Below, in pieces: positions 42,378 to 50,480 of a DNA stretch of 64,000 nucleotides. The first letter of the stretch is position 1. Each line of letters opens with the position of its first letter. Source of the DNA: Bog-473 sp963828505 (GTDB lineage Bacteria > Actinomycetota > Acidimicrobiia > Acidimicrobiales > RAAP-2); the NCBI GenBank assembly GCA_963828505.1, contig CAWHFM010000013.1, forward strand, positions 124,001 through 188,000, read 5' to 3'. The notes beneath the pieces are model-generated. The model saw nothing but the letters and a program-made list of their open reading frames with translations. It was not told where the DNA came from and did not search any database. Both the position numbers and the translations under genes were made by a program.

Positions 42378-43437
42378 CGTTGCCCTCCTCAAGCTTGCCC
42401 AACGTGTCTGACACCGCTCGGCGATAGGCGTCCTCGATGAACGTCGCCGACGGCGTCACGTACCGCATCGTCGTTCCTACCTGCCAGTGCCCGAGCATCT
42501 GCTGAATAGCAACAAGGTCGACGCCTCGCTCGTAGTTGTGGGTCGCGCACGCGTGCCGCAAGCCGTGAGGAGTGAAGCGCTCCTCCTCCGGTCGCCCCTC
42601 GAGCTCTAGGAGATGGCGGAGACGGTTGCGGATGGTGCCCCGGTGCAGCCGGCCTCCTCCCTCATCACAGAACAGCGCCTTGGAGTCAGGGAACCGGGTG
42701 CGGACGTCGTCAAGGAACCAGCGCAGGATCAGGTCCAACCCGTCCAACATGGGCACCCATCTCGGGCGTGGCCCCGATGTCTTGGCGCCCTTGCCGAAAC
42801 GCACGTGGAGCTTGCCGAACGGACCGCGACCGAAATGCAGATCCCCCAGTTCGAGGGCGGCGGACTCCTCGGCCCGCACGCCGGTGTGATACAGGGTGCG
42901 GAACAACGCGTAGTCCCGTCCCGCCGAGCCGAACTTGCGGGCGGTGGCGATCCGATCTCGCAAGAACTCGAAGAACTCCTCCATTCGTTCCGCCGTCGGC
43001 GGAGCCTTCGCCGATGCCGACTCGTTTCCCACGTGGCGGGCGGCGTTGAACTCATCCAGTGGGCTCTCCAGGCGAACCCCGAAGGCGGCCTCAATGCTCG
43101 GCGCCTTGCGAGCCACCAAGAACTTGTGGAAGCCCTTGAATGCCTGCACATATCCGCGTCGGGTCGAGGCCGCGATGCCGGCAGCCACCCAGGCTCCTAC
43201 CACCCGGTCCATGTCGTCTCGGGTCACGTCCCACGCGGGCTTGCCGACCGCGTCCAGCACCCGCTCGAGCCGACTGGTCCCGCTGTCGATCGTCACCTGG
43301 CTGAAGCCACGGGCCACCCACGAAGCCACGTACGCCTCGACACAGTCAGCCTGGAAGCGTTCCGGGTCAACCGACTCACCACTAGTTGCCTGCGCGCTGC
43401 CCTGAACGACCCGGAGCCCGGCCCGTGTTGCCTGCAC
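42367..43437 (-). CDS. tyrosine-type site-specific recombinase/integrase
   Basis: A 356-residue recombinase from GTG 43437, which AGGAGG precedes by seven bases; an upstream ATG at 43470 has no such site and lies inside the operator region. The SAM-like N-terminal domain (about 25-115) precedes the catalytic domain, with Arg188 (LYHTGVRAEESAALELGDL), a Lys near 219 (RFGKGAKTSGPRPRWVP), H291-x2-R294 (TPHGLRHACATH), His317 (MLGHWQVGTTMRYV) and Tyr326. All catalytic residues are present, so it should be active. It leads the three-gene module. Confidence 0.9.
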   Translation of the reverse strand: MQATRAGLRVVQGSAQATSGESVDPERFQADCVEAYVASWVARGFSQVTIDSGTSRLERVLDAVGKPAWDVTRDDMDRVVGAWVAAGIAASTRRGYVQAFKGFHKFLVARKAPSIEAAFGVRLESPLDEFNAARHVGNESASAKAPPTAERMEEFFEFLRDRIATARKFGSAGRDYALFRTLYHTGVRAEESAALELGDLHFGRGPFGKLHVRFGKGAKTSGPRPRWVPMLDGLDLILRWFLDDVRTRFPDSKALFCDEGGGRLHRGTIRNRLRHLLELEGRPEEERFTPHGLRHACATHNYERGVDLVAIQQMLGHWQVGTTMRYVTPSATFIEDAYRRAVSDTLGKLEEGNDGH

Positions 43438-43460
43438 ACCTTCCTCCTGCCTCGATTTGC

Positions 43461-43502
43461 TAGGTGACACCTAACAGTTGTCGGTGATACCTCGAAAGTC
43501 AA
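43461..43502 (-). promoter_or_regulatory. promoter with two operator copies for the recombinase operon
   Basis: On the minus strand TTGACT (43497-43502) and AACTGT (43474-43479) are spaced by 17 bases. Two related dyads occur on the plus strand: TAGGTGACACCTA (43461-43473, core GGTGACACC) and GGTGATACC (43483-43491). Their centres are 20 bp apart, two helical turns, with one in the promoter spacer and one over the start region. This is a strong arrangement for autorepression by the operon's HTH protein. The first copy also lies inside the 14-bp direct repeat. Confidence 0.6.
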
Positions 43503-43579
43503 CGACCCTCGGACAGAGCAGGAAGTCCCAGCTTCCAGGTGGTTTCGGGACAAATGAACGTGTGCGGGTTTCGGTTGTT

Positions 43580-44158
43580 TCAGCCTCCCGACGCGACGGC
43601 CCGAAGTTCGGCCATGGACTCCCGCATGATGGTCGCGAGGTCCCGTTCGTCCTGTCCGCTGGACCACCTTTCCATGGCGACGCGCAGCACCGTCATGCCG
43701 GCGTCGGCGGCCAGGGTGGCGTGTGGCTCTCCCACACCCCGCTCCCGCAGGGCGGCCACGACAGCCGCGGCGTAGTCGGCCAACTTGGCCAGCTCTCGCT
43801 CGCGCAGCTCGACGTTGGCTGCCATGACGGCGTGGCGCTGTCGGGACAGGTCCCGGCGGAACTCGCCGAGCATGGCGGCGGCCGCGTCCAGGCCGCATGC
43901 CACCGCGTCGAGGGCGCCGTACGCTGCCGGCGCACGGGCAACTCCACCCACGATCCGCTCCTTGAGGAGCTCAGATCCACCGAAGAGCACTTCTCGCTTG
44001 TCCGCGAAGTGCCGGAAGAAGGTTCGTTCGGTCAGCCCGGCCCGGGCGGCGATCTCGGCCGCCGTCGTCTGATCGAACCCCCGCTCCGCGAATAGAGCCA
44101 GAGCGGCCTCCTGCAGCCGGCCTCGGCCGTCTGGCTCCCATCGACCCACGACCTTCAT
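43580..44158 (-). CDS. TetR-family transcriptional regulator
   Basis: A 192-residue regulator from ATG 44158. The N-terminal HTH is ALALFAERGFDQTTAAEIAA, then RAGLTERTFFRHFADKREVL. The C-terminal ligand domain is helical (LAKLADYAAAVVAALRERG). It is divergent from an NAD-dependent epimerase-like gene with 74 bases between the starts; two 15-bp dyads in that gap overlap the epimerase promoter, so it probably represses its neighbour and itself. Ligand unknown. Confidence 0.9.
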   Translation of the reverse strand: MKVVGRWEPDGRGRLQEAALALFAERGFDQTTAAEIAARAGLTERTFFRHFADKREVLFGGSELLKERIVGGVARAPAAYGALDAVACGLDAAAAMLGEFRRDLSRQRHAVMAANVELRERELAKLADYAAAVVAALRERGVGEPHATLAADAGMTVLRVAMERWSSGQDERDLATIMRESMAELRAVASGG

Positions 44159-44165
44159 CGTAGTG

Positions 44166-44211
44166 TTGACAGTCACTGACATGACCTATATCGTGATGTC
44201 TGTAACTGACA
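44166..44211 (+). promoter_or_regulatory. epimerase promoter with paired TetR-type operators
   Basis: TTGACA (44166-44171) and TATCGT (44189-44194) are separated by 17 bases, a near-consensus promoter for the gene at 44233. TGACAGTCACTGACA (44167-44181) and TGTCTGTAACTGACA (44197-44211) are imperfect 15-bp dyads sharing the half-site ACTGACA, with centres 30 bp apart (three turns). The first overlaps the -35 and the second lies just after the -10. GAGGAGGT before ATG 44233 is the ribosome-binding site. Confidence 0.65.
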
Positions 44212-44232
44212 TCGCCTTAGAGGAGGTATCTC

Positions 44233-45156
44233 ATGCGAATCTTCGTCACCGGTGCGTCGGGTTGGATCGGCTCGGCCGTCGTCTCCGAACTTCTCGGCGC
44301 CGGCCACGAGGTGGTCGGCCTGGCTCGATCCGAGACATCGGCGCGGCACCTGGAGTCCGCCGGCTGCATCGTTCAGCACGGTGACCTCGACGACCCTGAC
44401 GGCCTGGCCAAGGCGGCGGCCGACTCGGACGGTGTGATCCACCTGGCTTTCCAGCACGAGGTGGCCTTCGGCGGCGATTTCGCCGCGGCCGCCGCCGCCG
44501 ACCGCCGGGCCGTGGAGACCATGAGCGCGGCCCTGGCCGACTCCGACCGGCCATTCGTGCTCGCTTCCGGAATGGTCGGACTCGCAGCCGGGCGGGTCGC
44601 CACCGAGAACGACGGGCTGGTGCCGAGCCCCGAGCTTCGGACCAACCCCGCTGGGCGCCGTGCCGCCACGGCCCTGCTCACGCTGTCGTTGCGTGGCATC
44701 GGCATCCGCTCTTCGGTGCTGCGCTTCCCCCCGACCGTCCACGGCGACGGAGACAACGGGTTCATTGCCACCCTCGTCGGCATCGCCCGCCAGCGCGGCG
44801 TCGCGGGCTACGTGGGTGACGGCACGAATCGCTGGCCGGCCGTGCACCGTTCCGACGCCGCCCGCTTGGTACGCCTGGCCGTGGAGTCCGCCCCCGCAGG
44901 CTCGGTGCTCCACGCAGTCGGCGATGAGGGAGTGCCCTTCAGCGAGATCGCCGACGCGATGGGCCGTCACCTCGGCATCCCGACAGCATCGATCGACCCG
45001 GCCGACGCAGGCGAGCACTTCGGCTTCATGGGCCACTTCGCGGGACTCGACTCGCCCGCCACCGCCACCATCACCCGGGAACTACTCGGATGGGAGCCGA
45101 CCGGACCCAGCCTTCTCCAGGACCTGGAGCAGGACTACTACTACCGTCAGTCGTGA
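44233..45156 (+). CDS. NAD(P)-dependent epimerase/reductase (extended SDR)
   Basis: A 307-residue extended short-chain dehydrogenase. The nucleotide motif is RIFVTGASGWIGSAVVSELL (GxxGxxG), followed by GDLDDPDGLAKAAADSDGVI. The usual YxxxK pair is not evident: the region after SGMVGLAAGRVATENDG is followed by NPAGRRAATALLTLSLRGIG, so it belongs to the atypical SDR branch. It is expressed divergently from a TetR regulator, an arrangement common for stress- or xenobiotic-induced reductases. Substrate unknown. Confidence 0.85.
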   Translation: MRIFVTGASGWIGSAVVSELLGAGHEVVGLARSETSARHLESAGCIVQHGDLDDPDGLAKAAADSDGVIHLAFQHEVAFGGDFAAAAAADRRAVETMSAALADSDRPFVLASGMVGLAAGRVATENDGLVPSPELRTNPAGRRAATALLTLSLRGIGIRSSVLRFPPTVHGDGDNGFIATLVGIARQRGVAGYVGDGTNRWPAVHRSDAARLVRLAVESAPAGSVLHAVGDEGVPFSEIADAMGRHLGIPTASIDPADAGEHFGFMGHFAGLDSPATATITRELLGWEPTGPSLLQDLEQDYYYRQS

Positions 45157-45292
45157 CCGACGCCGTTGATCTCGACCGTCGGGTGGGTCGCCAGGACGAC
45201 GCGACTACCCCGTCCGTATCGCTCTGAACCAGTCAGTCAGGGTGGGAACCGCTCCCTGGATCCTGGCGAGGCGAAGGCCCAGAAGATTCTTG

Positions 45293-45505
45293 TTACGCCA
45301 CCTGGACTGAGCTGGCCAGAGAGGTCGCGGGAGGAACGTCCTCTCCATGCTCGCGCAGCGACTCAATGTGCAGAGCGATTGCGTCCCTGATGTTCACAGT
45401 TGCTTCCTCGACGGTGGCGCCTGTCGAAACGCAGCCGGGCAAATCGGGGACGTAGGCGGAGAAGTTCTCTCCGGCATCCTCAATCACCACTGCGTACTCG
45501 GTCAT
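45293..45505 (-). CDS. hicB: HicB-family antitoxin
   Basis: A 70-residue protein from ATG 45505, overlapping the hicA stop (ATGA). The partial RNase H-like HicB fold is seen in YAVVIEDAGENFSAYVPDLP, then GCVSTGATVEEATVNIRDAI and LHIESLREHGEDVPP. It lacks a C-terminal DNA-binding domain, so operon autoregulation would need another factor. It should neutralise the HicA mRNA interferase encoded just upstream. Confidence 0.88.
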   Translation of the reverse strand: MTEYAVVIEDAGENFSAYVPDLPGCVSTGATVEEATVNIRDAIALHIESLREHGEDVPPATSLASSVQVA

Positions 45506-45699
45506 CGTCGTCTCCGCAACCATCCTGCTTGGCGCACGATGCTACCAACCGTGCCCCTCGCCAGTTCATCTCCGTCTCTACCAGGCACCGTCACCGTTCC
45601 GGGCCTCGATGGATGCCGAAACTGCCGATGGCTGCCCACCTGTCGTACCTGCACCCATCCGTCGTCCTGAAGTTCTCGGACGATCTCCCTGACCTTCAC
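45502..45699 (-). CDS. hicA: HicA-family mRNA interferase toxin
   Basis: A 65-residue double-stranded-RNA-binding-fold toxin: MKVREIVRELQDDGWVQVRQ, then the active-site segment GSHRQFRHPSRPGTVTVPG with the catalytic His, and GTVGSIVRQAGW. HicA cleaves mRNA during stress. Toxin-first order and a 4-base overlap with hicB are typical. It sits at the right edge of the accessory region, where toxin-antitoxin pairs often accumulate. Confidence 0.9.
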   Translation of the reverse strand: MKVREIVRELQDDGWVQVRQVGSHRQFRHPSRPGTVTVPGRDGDELARGTVGSIVRQAGWLRRRR

Positions 45700-45851
45700 A
45701 GAGCCAAGCTATTGACTGGGTGTATCGGCCAGACGCCGCTGGACGCTCCGTTGTTCAGCAGATTCCACTTGCGCGGAGTAACGATCTTCCGGGTTCGCCC
45801 CTGTCCCCACAGTGCGTTCGAGGACTTCGCCAGGGTCGGGCGACGAGGCAG

Positions 45852-47054
45852 CTAACTCAACGCCCCCGACGAACGAAGCTTCGCAATGGTGTCGGCGTCC
45901 ACTCCCCACTCGAGCAAACCCGACACCGTGTCCGCTCCCGCGGGCGACGGAGGCCGCGATACCGAGGACGGCGTCCGGGAGAAGCGAGGCGCCGGCGCCG
46001 GCTGCACCGCTCCCGCAACTTCCACGAAGGTGGAGCGAGCCTCGTTGTGCGGATGCAGGTGCGCCTCCCACGGCGAGAGCACCGGCGTGACGCAGGCGTC
46101 GGTCCCGTCGAAGACGGCCGTCCACTCGTCCCGGGTCTTGGTCTTGAAGATGGAGGCGAAGCGCGACTTCATGGCCGGCCAGTCGTCCCGCGACATCTGC
46201 GACGGCAAGGACGAATCCTCGCTCAGGCCGAGGCCCTTCAGCAGCTCCGCGTAGAACTGCGACTCGATACCGCCCACCGCCATCCACTGCCCGTCCGACG
46301 TCTCGTAGACCTCGTAGAAGGGCGCGCCCGTGTCGAGCATGTTCGCGCCGCGTTGATCGTTCCAGAGTCCGCCATGGTGGAAGGCGTGGATCATGGTCAT
46401 CAGGCAGGCCGCACCGTCGACCATGGCCGCGTCGACCACCTGGCCACGACCCGAGCGCGCCGCTTCGAAGAGGGCGGCCACCATGCCGAAAGCGAGCAGC
46501 ATGCCTCCGCCGCCGAAGTCACCGACCATGTTGAGGGGCGGCACCGGTGCCGAGTCGGCCCGTCCCATGGACCACAGCGCGCCGCCGATGGCGATGTAGT
46601 CGATGTCGTGCCCGGCCATGGACGCCATCGGGCCGTCCTGGCCCCAGCCGGTCATGCGGCCGTAGACGAACCTCTCGTTGCGGGCGAGGCACACGTCGGG
46701 ACCCAGACCCAGGCGCTCGGCCACCCCGGGCCGGAACCCCTCGACCAGCCCGTCGGCCTGCTCCACCAGCCCGAGCACGAGCTCGAGCGCATCGGGGTTC
46801 TTCAGGTCGATCCCGACGGAGGGACGCGACCGGTTCAGGAAATCCCAGTGCGCGCCGGCCCCCGAAGCGGCCTGCTCCTCGCCGCGCTCGACGGCGCCGG
46901 GTGCGGCCCGCTCCAGGCGGAGGACCTCCGCGCCGGCGTCGGCCAGCATCATGCAGGTGAAGGGCCCCGGCCCGATCCCCGCCAGCTCAATGATCTTGAC
47001 CCCCCGCAGCGGCCCGCTTCGCTCTCCCACGGCACGGATGCTGACCCGGGCCAC
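45852..47054 (-). CDS. CaiB/BaiF-type CoA-transferase, alpha-methylacyl-CoA racemase-like
   Basis: A 400-residue family III CoA-transferase-fold protein: GPLRGVKIIELAGIGPGPFT, MMLADAGAEVLRLER, RSRPSVGIDLKNPDALELVL. His149 (GRMTGWGQDGPMASMAGHD) and Asp179 (NMVGDFGGGGML) are 30 residues apart, matching the racemase pair His126/Asp156 of the mycobacterial enzyme MCR; CoA-transferases use a different Asp. Alpha-methylacyl-CoA racemase epimerises branched acyl-CoA before beta-oxidation. The acyl-CoA dehydrogenase at 49214 fits such metabolism. Confidence 0.87.
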   Translation of the reverse strand: MARVSIRAVGERSGPLRGVKIIELAGIGPGPFTCMMLADAGAEVLRLERAAPGAVERGEEQAASGAGAHWDFLNRSRPSVGIDLKNPDALELVLGLVEQADGLVEGFRPGVAERLGLGPDVCLARNERFVYGRMTGWGQDGPMASMAGHDIDYIAIGGALWSMGRADSAPVPPLNMVGDFGGGGMLLAFGMVAALFEAARSGRGQVVDAAMVDGAACLMTMIHAFHHGGLWNDQRGANMLDTGAPFYEVYETSDGQWMAVGGIESQFYAELLKGLGLSEDSSLPSQMSRDDWPAMKSRFASIFKTKTRDEWTAVFDGTDACVTPVLSPWEAHLHPHNEARSTFVEVAGAVQPAPAPRFSRTPSSVSRPPSPAGADTVSGLLEWGVDADTIAKLRSSGALS

Positions 47055-47076
47055 CCCGGACGGTCAAGCTGGAGCG

Positions 47077-48165
47077 ATGCCCGCCGCCCGCGCCCCCGGA
47101 CGAGTCACCCTCATCGGCGACCACACGGACTACAACGGCGGGCTGTCGCTGCCGATGGCCGTGGGCATGGCCACCGAGATCTCGTTCAGCCCGCAACCGG
47201 GCAGCTTCCTGATCGGCCTCGACTCCGATGCCCTCCCGGCCCGGCACGTCGAGATCCCGCTCGAGTTCCCGCTCCATTCGCCGCCGACATTCTCCGGGGC
47301 GGCGACCGCGCCCTTCCCGCCCGAGGCCCTCCTGGCGGCCTGCCTCCTGCGACTCCACCCACCATCCTCAGGCGGCCCGATCTCGGTCACCAGCACCCTG
47401 CCGGTCGGCGCCGGGCTCTCTTCGAGCGCTGCCTTCTCCGTCGCCTTCCTCCTCGCCGTCGGCCACGCCACGCCGGCCGCCCTCGACCCGCCCGGAGCTC
47501 TCGACCCGCTCGCCCTCGCCCTCGAGTGCCAGGAAGCGGAGCGAGCGGCCGGCGCGCACGTGGGCCTTCTCGATCCTCTGGCCATCGCTGCGGCCCGGGA
47601 GGGCCATGCCTTGCACATCGACTTCGAGTCGCTCCGGACCCGGCACGTCGCGGTGCCGACCGACGCCGCCTTCGTCGTCGTGCACAGCGAGGTCCCGCGG
47701 ATCCTCGCCGCGTCCCCCTACGCCACGAGGCGGGCCGAGTGCGAGCAAGCGGCCCGGATCCTCGGCCGCCCTCTGGGACGCTGCACCCTCGGCGACCTGA
47801 GCGAGCTATCGGATCCCGTGCTGCGCCGGCGCGCCCGACACGTCGTGACCGAGTGCGCCCGCGTGCGGGAAGCCGAGCGCCTGATGGGTCGGGGCGACCT
47901 CGTGGGACTCGGCGAGGTCATGACGGAAGGCCACCGCAGCCTGGCCGGCGACTACAGGGTCACGGTGCCCGCCGTCGACGAGCTGGTGGCGCACCTCCTG
48001 GCTCAGGAGGGGGTCCTCGGTGCCCGGATGACCGGGGGAGGCTTCGGTGGATGCGTCATCGCCTTGTGCCGCCCCGACTCCCCGGCCCTCGACCCCGAGA
48101 GCCACCACCCGCGCCAGGCCTGGCGGGTCAACCCTTCTCGCGGCGCAGCTCGTCTTGCGACGTAG
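47077..48165 (+). CDS. galK: galactokinase
   Basis: A 362-residue GHMP-family kinase. ATG 47077 is followed by the galactokinase signature RVTLIGDHTDYNGG (with Asp where Glu is usual), then the phosphate-binding loop PVGAGLSSSAAFSVAFLLAV and C-terminal GARMTGGGFGGCVIAL. It phosphorylates galactose at C1. The other Leloir genes galT and galE are not adjacent. GGAG precedes the start. Its last 38 bases overlap the convergent trpD 3' end. A paralogous GHMP sugar kinase cannot be excluded. Confidence 0.88.
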   Translation: MPAARAPGRVTLIGDHTDYNGGLSLPMAVGMATEISFSPQPGSFLIGLDSDALPARHVEIPLEFPLHSPPTFSGAATAPFPPEALLAACLLRLHPPSSGGPISVTSTLPVGAGLSSSAAFSVAFLLAVGHATPAALDPPGALDPLALALECQEAERAAGAHVGLLDPLAIAAAREGHALHIDFESLRTRHVAVPTDAAFVVVHSEVPRILAASPYATRRAECEQAARILGRPLGRCTLGDLSELSDPVLRRRARHVVTECARVREAERLMGRGDLVGLGEVMTEGHRSLAGDYRVTVPAVDELVAHLLAQEGVLGARMTGGGFGGCVIALCRPDSPALDPESHHPRQAWRVNPSRGAARLAT

Positions 48166-49195
48166 CCACCAGCGCGTCGAGCACGCCGAGCGCCCGGCCG
48201 CTGTCGACGGACTCGGCCGCCACGACCATTCCCGACCCGAGATCCTCCACCCAACCTGCGACCACGAGCGCCGCCGACGCGTTGAGCAGCCCGATGTCTC
48301 GCCTGGCGCCCGGCTCGCCCTCGAGCACCGAGCGGATCACGCCGGCGTTGAACACGGCGTCGCCGCCGCGCAGGTCCGCCAGGGTCGCGGGTGCGATCCC
48401 CAGGGCGGCCGGGTCGACACGCCACTCGGACACCTCGTAGCGTCCCGACCCCCCCGCATCTCCGCGCACGTCGATCACCGACGTCGGCGAGGTCACGCTC
48501 AGCTCGTCGAGGCCGTCGTCGGCGTGGACGATGAGCGTGCGCCGGCTGCCGGTGACACCGAAGACCGCGGCCATGATCGGGGCCATGGCGGGGTCGCTCA
48601 CGCCGACCAGCTGATGACGGATCCCGGCGGGATTGGTGAGCGGGCCGAGGAAGTTGAAGACCGTCGGGACCCCGATTTCGCGGCGTACCGGACCGACGAA
48701 GCGCATGGCCGGATGGAAGCGCTGCGCGAAGCAGAAGCCCATCCCGGCCTCACGGACGCACCGGGCGACGCCCTCGGGCCCGATCTCCACCGCGACGCCG
48801 AGCGCTTCGAGCACGTCGGCCGTGCCGACCGAGGACGAGGCGGCCCGGTTGCCGTGCTTGCAGACCGGAACACCGCACCCGGCGGTGATCAGCGCGGCGA
48901 GCGTGGTGACGTTGATGCTGGCCAGGCGGTCGCCCCCCGTGCCCACGAGATCGACCACCGGCGAAGTGGCGACGTCGAGCGGGCAGGGAACCGCTGCTGC
49001 GACCATGGCGCGGGCGAGGCCCGTCACCTCCTCCACCGTCTCGCCCTTGGCGTGGAGCAGGGTGAGGAAGGCGCCGACCTGTGCCGGCGTGGCGTCGCCG
49101 GCGAAGACGACACCCATCACCTCCTCGGCCTCGGCCTCCGTCAGCGACTCGCGACGGGTCAAGCGACCCAGCACCTCGGGCCAGCCGAGGCTCAT
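48128..49195 (-). CDS. trpD: anthranilate phosphoribosyltransferase
   Basis: TrpD attaches phosphoribose to anthranilate in tryptophan synthesis. The 355-residue protein has the PRPP-binding DLVGTGGDRLASINVTT (the usual GTGGD is followed by RLAS rather than a Thr-rich loop), VCKHGNRAASSSVGTADVLE and AQRFHPAMRFVGPVRREIGV. The N-terminal helical domain reads LTEAEAEEVMGVVFAGDATP. No other trp gene is near. Confidence 0.93.
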   Translation of the reverse strand: MSLGWPEVLGRLTRRESLTEAEAEEVMGVVFAGDATPAQVGAFLTLLHAKGETVEEVTGLARAMVAAAVPCPLDVATSPVVDLVGTGGDRLASINVTTLAALITAGCGVPVCKHGNRAASSSVGTADVLEALGVAVEIGPEGVARCVREAGMGFCFAQRFHPAMRFVGPVRREIGVPTVFNFLGPLTNPAGIRHQLVGVSDPAMAPIMAAVFGVTGSRRTLIVHADDGLDELSVTSPTSVIDVRGDAGGSGRYEVSEWRVDPAALGIAPATLADLRGGDAVFNAGVIRSVLEGEPGARRDIGLLNASAALVVAGWVEDLGSGMVVAAESVDSGRALGVLDALVATSQDELRREKG

Positions 49196-49213
49196 CGGAG
49201 CGGGTTCATCGGG

Positions 49214-50395
49214 TCAGTCCCACCACAGGTCGCCGTCGAGAACGCCGCGGGCGATGAGGCCGAGCTGGACCTGCGACGTTCCTTCCACAATGGTCAGCTG
49301 CTTGGCGTCGCGGTACCACTGCTCGGTCGGATGGTCCTCCATGTACCCGGCGGCCCCGAGCAGCTGGACGGCGAGCGACGAGGCCCTTACTGCCAACTCG
49401 GTCGCGTGGTACTTGGCCATGGAGAGGTAGGGCACGTACTCCTTGGTGAACTTCCCGGCGTCGGCCAGGACCGCAGCCCGGTAGGTCAGCAGTCGCGCCG
49501 CTTCTATGTCCACGGCGCACTTGGCGATCTCCCACTGAATGCCCTGGAAGTCGGCGATCGTCTTGCCGAAGGCCTCCCGCTGCTTCACGTACTCGGTGGC
49601 GTACATCAGCGCGCCCTCGGCCAACCCGATCCCCCGCGCCGCGACGATCGGTCGCATGGCGTTGAGCCCGAGCATGGCCAGGCGGAACCCACCGACCTCG
49701 CCGATGACGTTCTCCCCCGGGACATGGACATCGCCCAGGAGGAGCTCGCCCGTGTCCACGCCGCGCACGCCCATTTTGTGGTCGCGCCGGCCGACCTCCA
49801 CACCGTCCCAGGAGCGCTCCACGATGAAGGCCGTCACCGAGTCGTGCGCCCGGCTCGTGGGGTCCGACGTCTTGGCGAAGACGGTGTACCAGTCGGCCTC
49901 GGCCACGCCCGACATCCAGCACTTGGTGCCGTTGAGGACCCAGCCGCCCTCCGCTCCGGCGCCCCCGTCGGGGACCGCCTTCGTCCGCATGCCCATCACG
50001 TCGCTGCCCGCCTGCGGTTCTGAGAGGCCGAAGGCGGCCCGCAGGGTTCCGTCGGCGATCCCCGGGAGGTAGCGGCGCTTCTGCTCGTCGGACCCCGCGA
50101 TCATGACCGGGCCTGTCGGGAGGCGGGTGAGGAGCAGCATCAAGGCGGCGGTGTTGGAGTACTTGGCCACCTCCTCAATGGCGATGGCCAGCCCGAGGAT
50201 GCCGGCCCCGGATCCGCCGTACTCCTCCGGGACGCACAGGCCGAGCAGGCCGGCGTCACGGAAGGCCTCGAAGAGGTCCTGGGGATATGTGCCCTCCTTG
50301 TCGACCGACCGAGCCCGTGGTTTGACCTTGTCCTGGGCCAGGCGCCGGACTGATCGCTGCAGCTCCGCCAGCTCGTCGGGGAGGTCGAAAATCAC
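49214..50395 (-). CDS. acyl-CoA dehydrogenase
   Basis: A 393-residue flavoprotein. The FAD-binding region is AFGLSEPQAGSDVMGMRTKA and WYTVFAKTSDP. The C-terminal signature is LLGAAGYMEDHPTEQWYRDA, then LTIVEGTSQVQLGLIARGVL, with the Glu of VEGT aligning with the catalytic base of medium-chain enzymes. It catalyses the first step of beta-oxidation or a related acyl-CoA oxidation. It is 19 bases downstream of... the trpD start on the same strand is at 49195, so the two could be co-transcribed. Confidence 0.93.
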   Translation of the reverse strand: MIFDLPDELAELQRSVRRLAQDKVKPRARSVDKEGTYPQDLFEAFRDAGLLGLCVPEEYGGSGAGILGLAIAIEEVAKYSNTAALMLLLTRLPTGPVMIAGSDEQKRRYLPGIADGTLRAAFGLSEPQAGSDVMGMRTKAVPDGGAGAEGGWVLNGTKCWMSGVAEADWYTVFAKTSDPTSRAHDSVTAFIVERSWDGVEVGRRDHKMGVRGVDTGELLLGDVHVPGENVIGEVGGFRLAMLGLNAMRPIVAARGIGLAEGALMYATEYVKQREAFGKTIADFQGIQWEIAKCAVDIEAARLLTYRAAVLADAGKFTKEYVPYLSMAKYHATELAVRASSLAVQLLGAAGYMEDHPTEQWYRDAKQLTIVEGTSQVQLGLIARGVLDGDLWWD

Positions 50396-50440
50396 GGCCG
50401 CAGGCTATCGGACCTCCCGAACAGGTACTTTTTGGGCTCT

Positions 50441-50480
50441 TGACCCTCGACGACTCCCCGCAGTGACCCTCGACGACTCC
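50441..50480 (+). repeat. 23-bp tandem duplication at the LCP start
   Basis: TGACCCTCGACGACTCC occurs at 50441-50457 and again at 50464-50480, separated by CCGCAG, so the duplicated unit is 23 bases. The second copy contains the beginning of the LCP coding region after GTG 50463. The first copy follows T at 50440 and provides a TTG in another frame. It may have duplicated the translation start. Confidence 0.75.

Larger units (their letters stand above)
40701..43475 (-). mobile_element. candidate three-gene tyrosine-recombinase element
   Basis: Three minus-strand genes (tyrosine recombinase, HTH protein, zinc-ribbon recombinase relative) overlap end to end and are bracketed by a 14-bp direct repeat, AGGTCGCACCTAAC (40701-40714) and AGGTGACACCTAAC (43462-43475), with 12 of 14 bases identical. 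CGACAACAGT (40726-40735) also recurs inverted as CGACAACTGT near the right end (43474-43483). This layout suggests an integrating unit of about 2.8 kb that uses the repeats as attachment sites. No empty site is available for comparison, so the borders are inferred. Confidence 0.5.

Noticed and set aside
43437..43470. Upstream ATG 43470 for the tyrosine recombinase
   Set aside because: It lies in the operator/promoter segment and has no ribosome-binding site, unlike GTG 43437 with AGGAGG.
45720..48440. 906-codon plus-strand open frame
   Set aside because: Spans the antisense of the CoA-transferase gene and another frame of galK; no homology, while both underlying genes have clear motifs.
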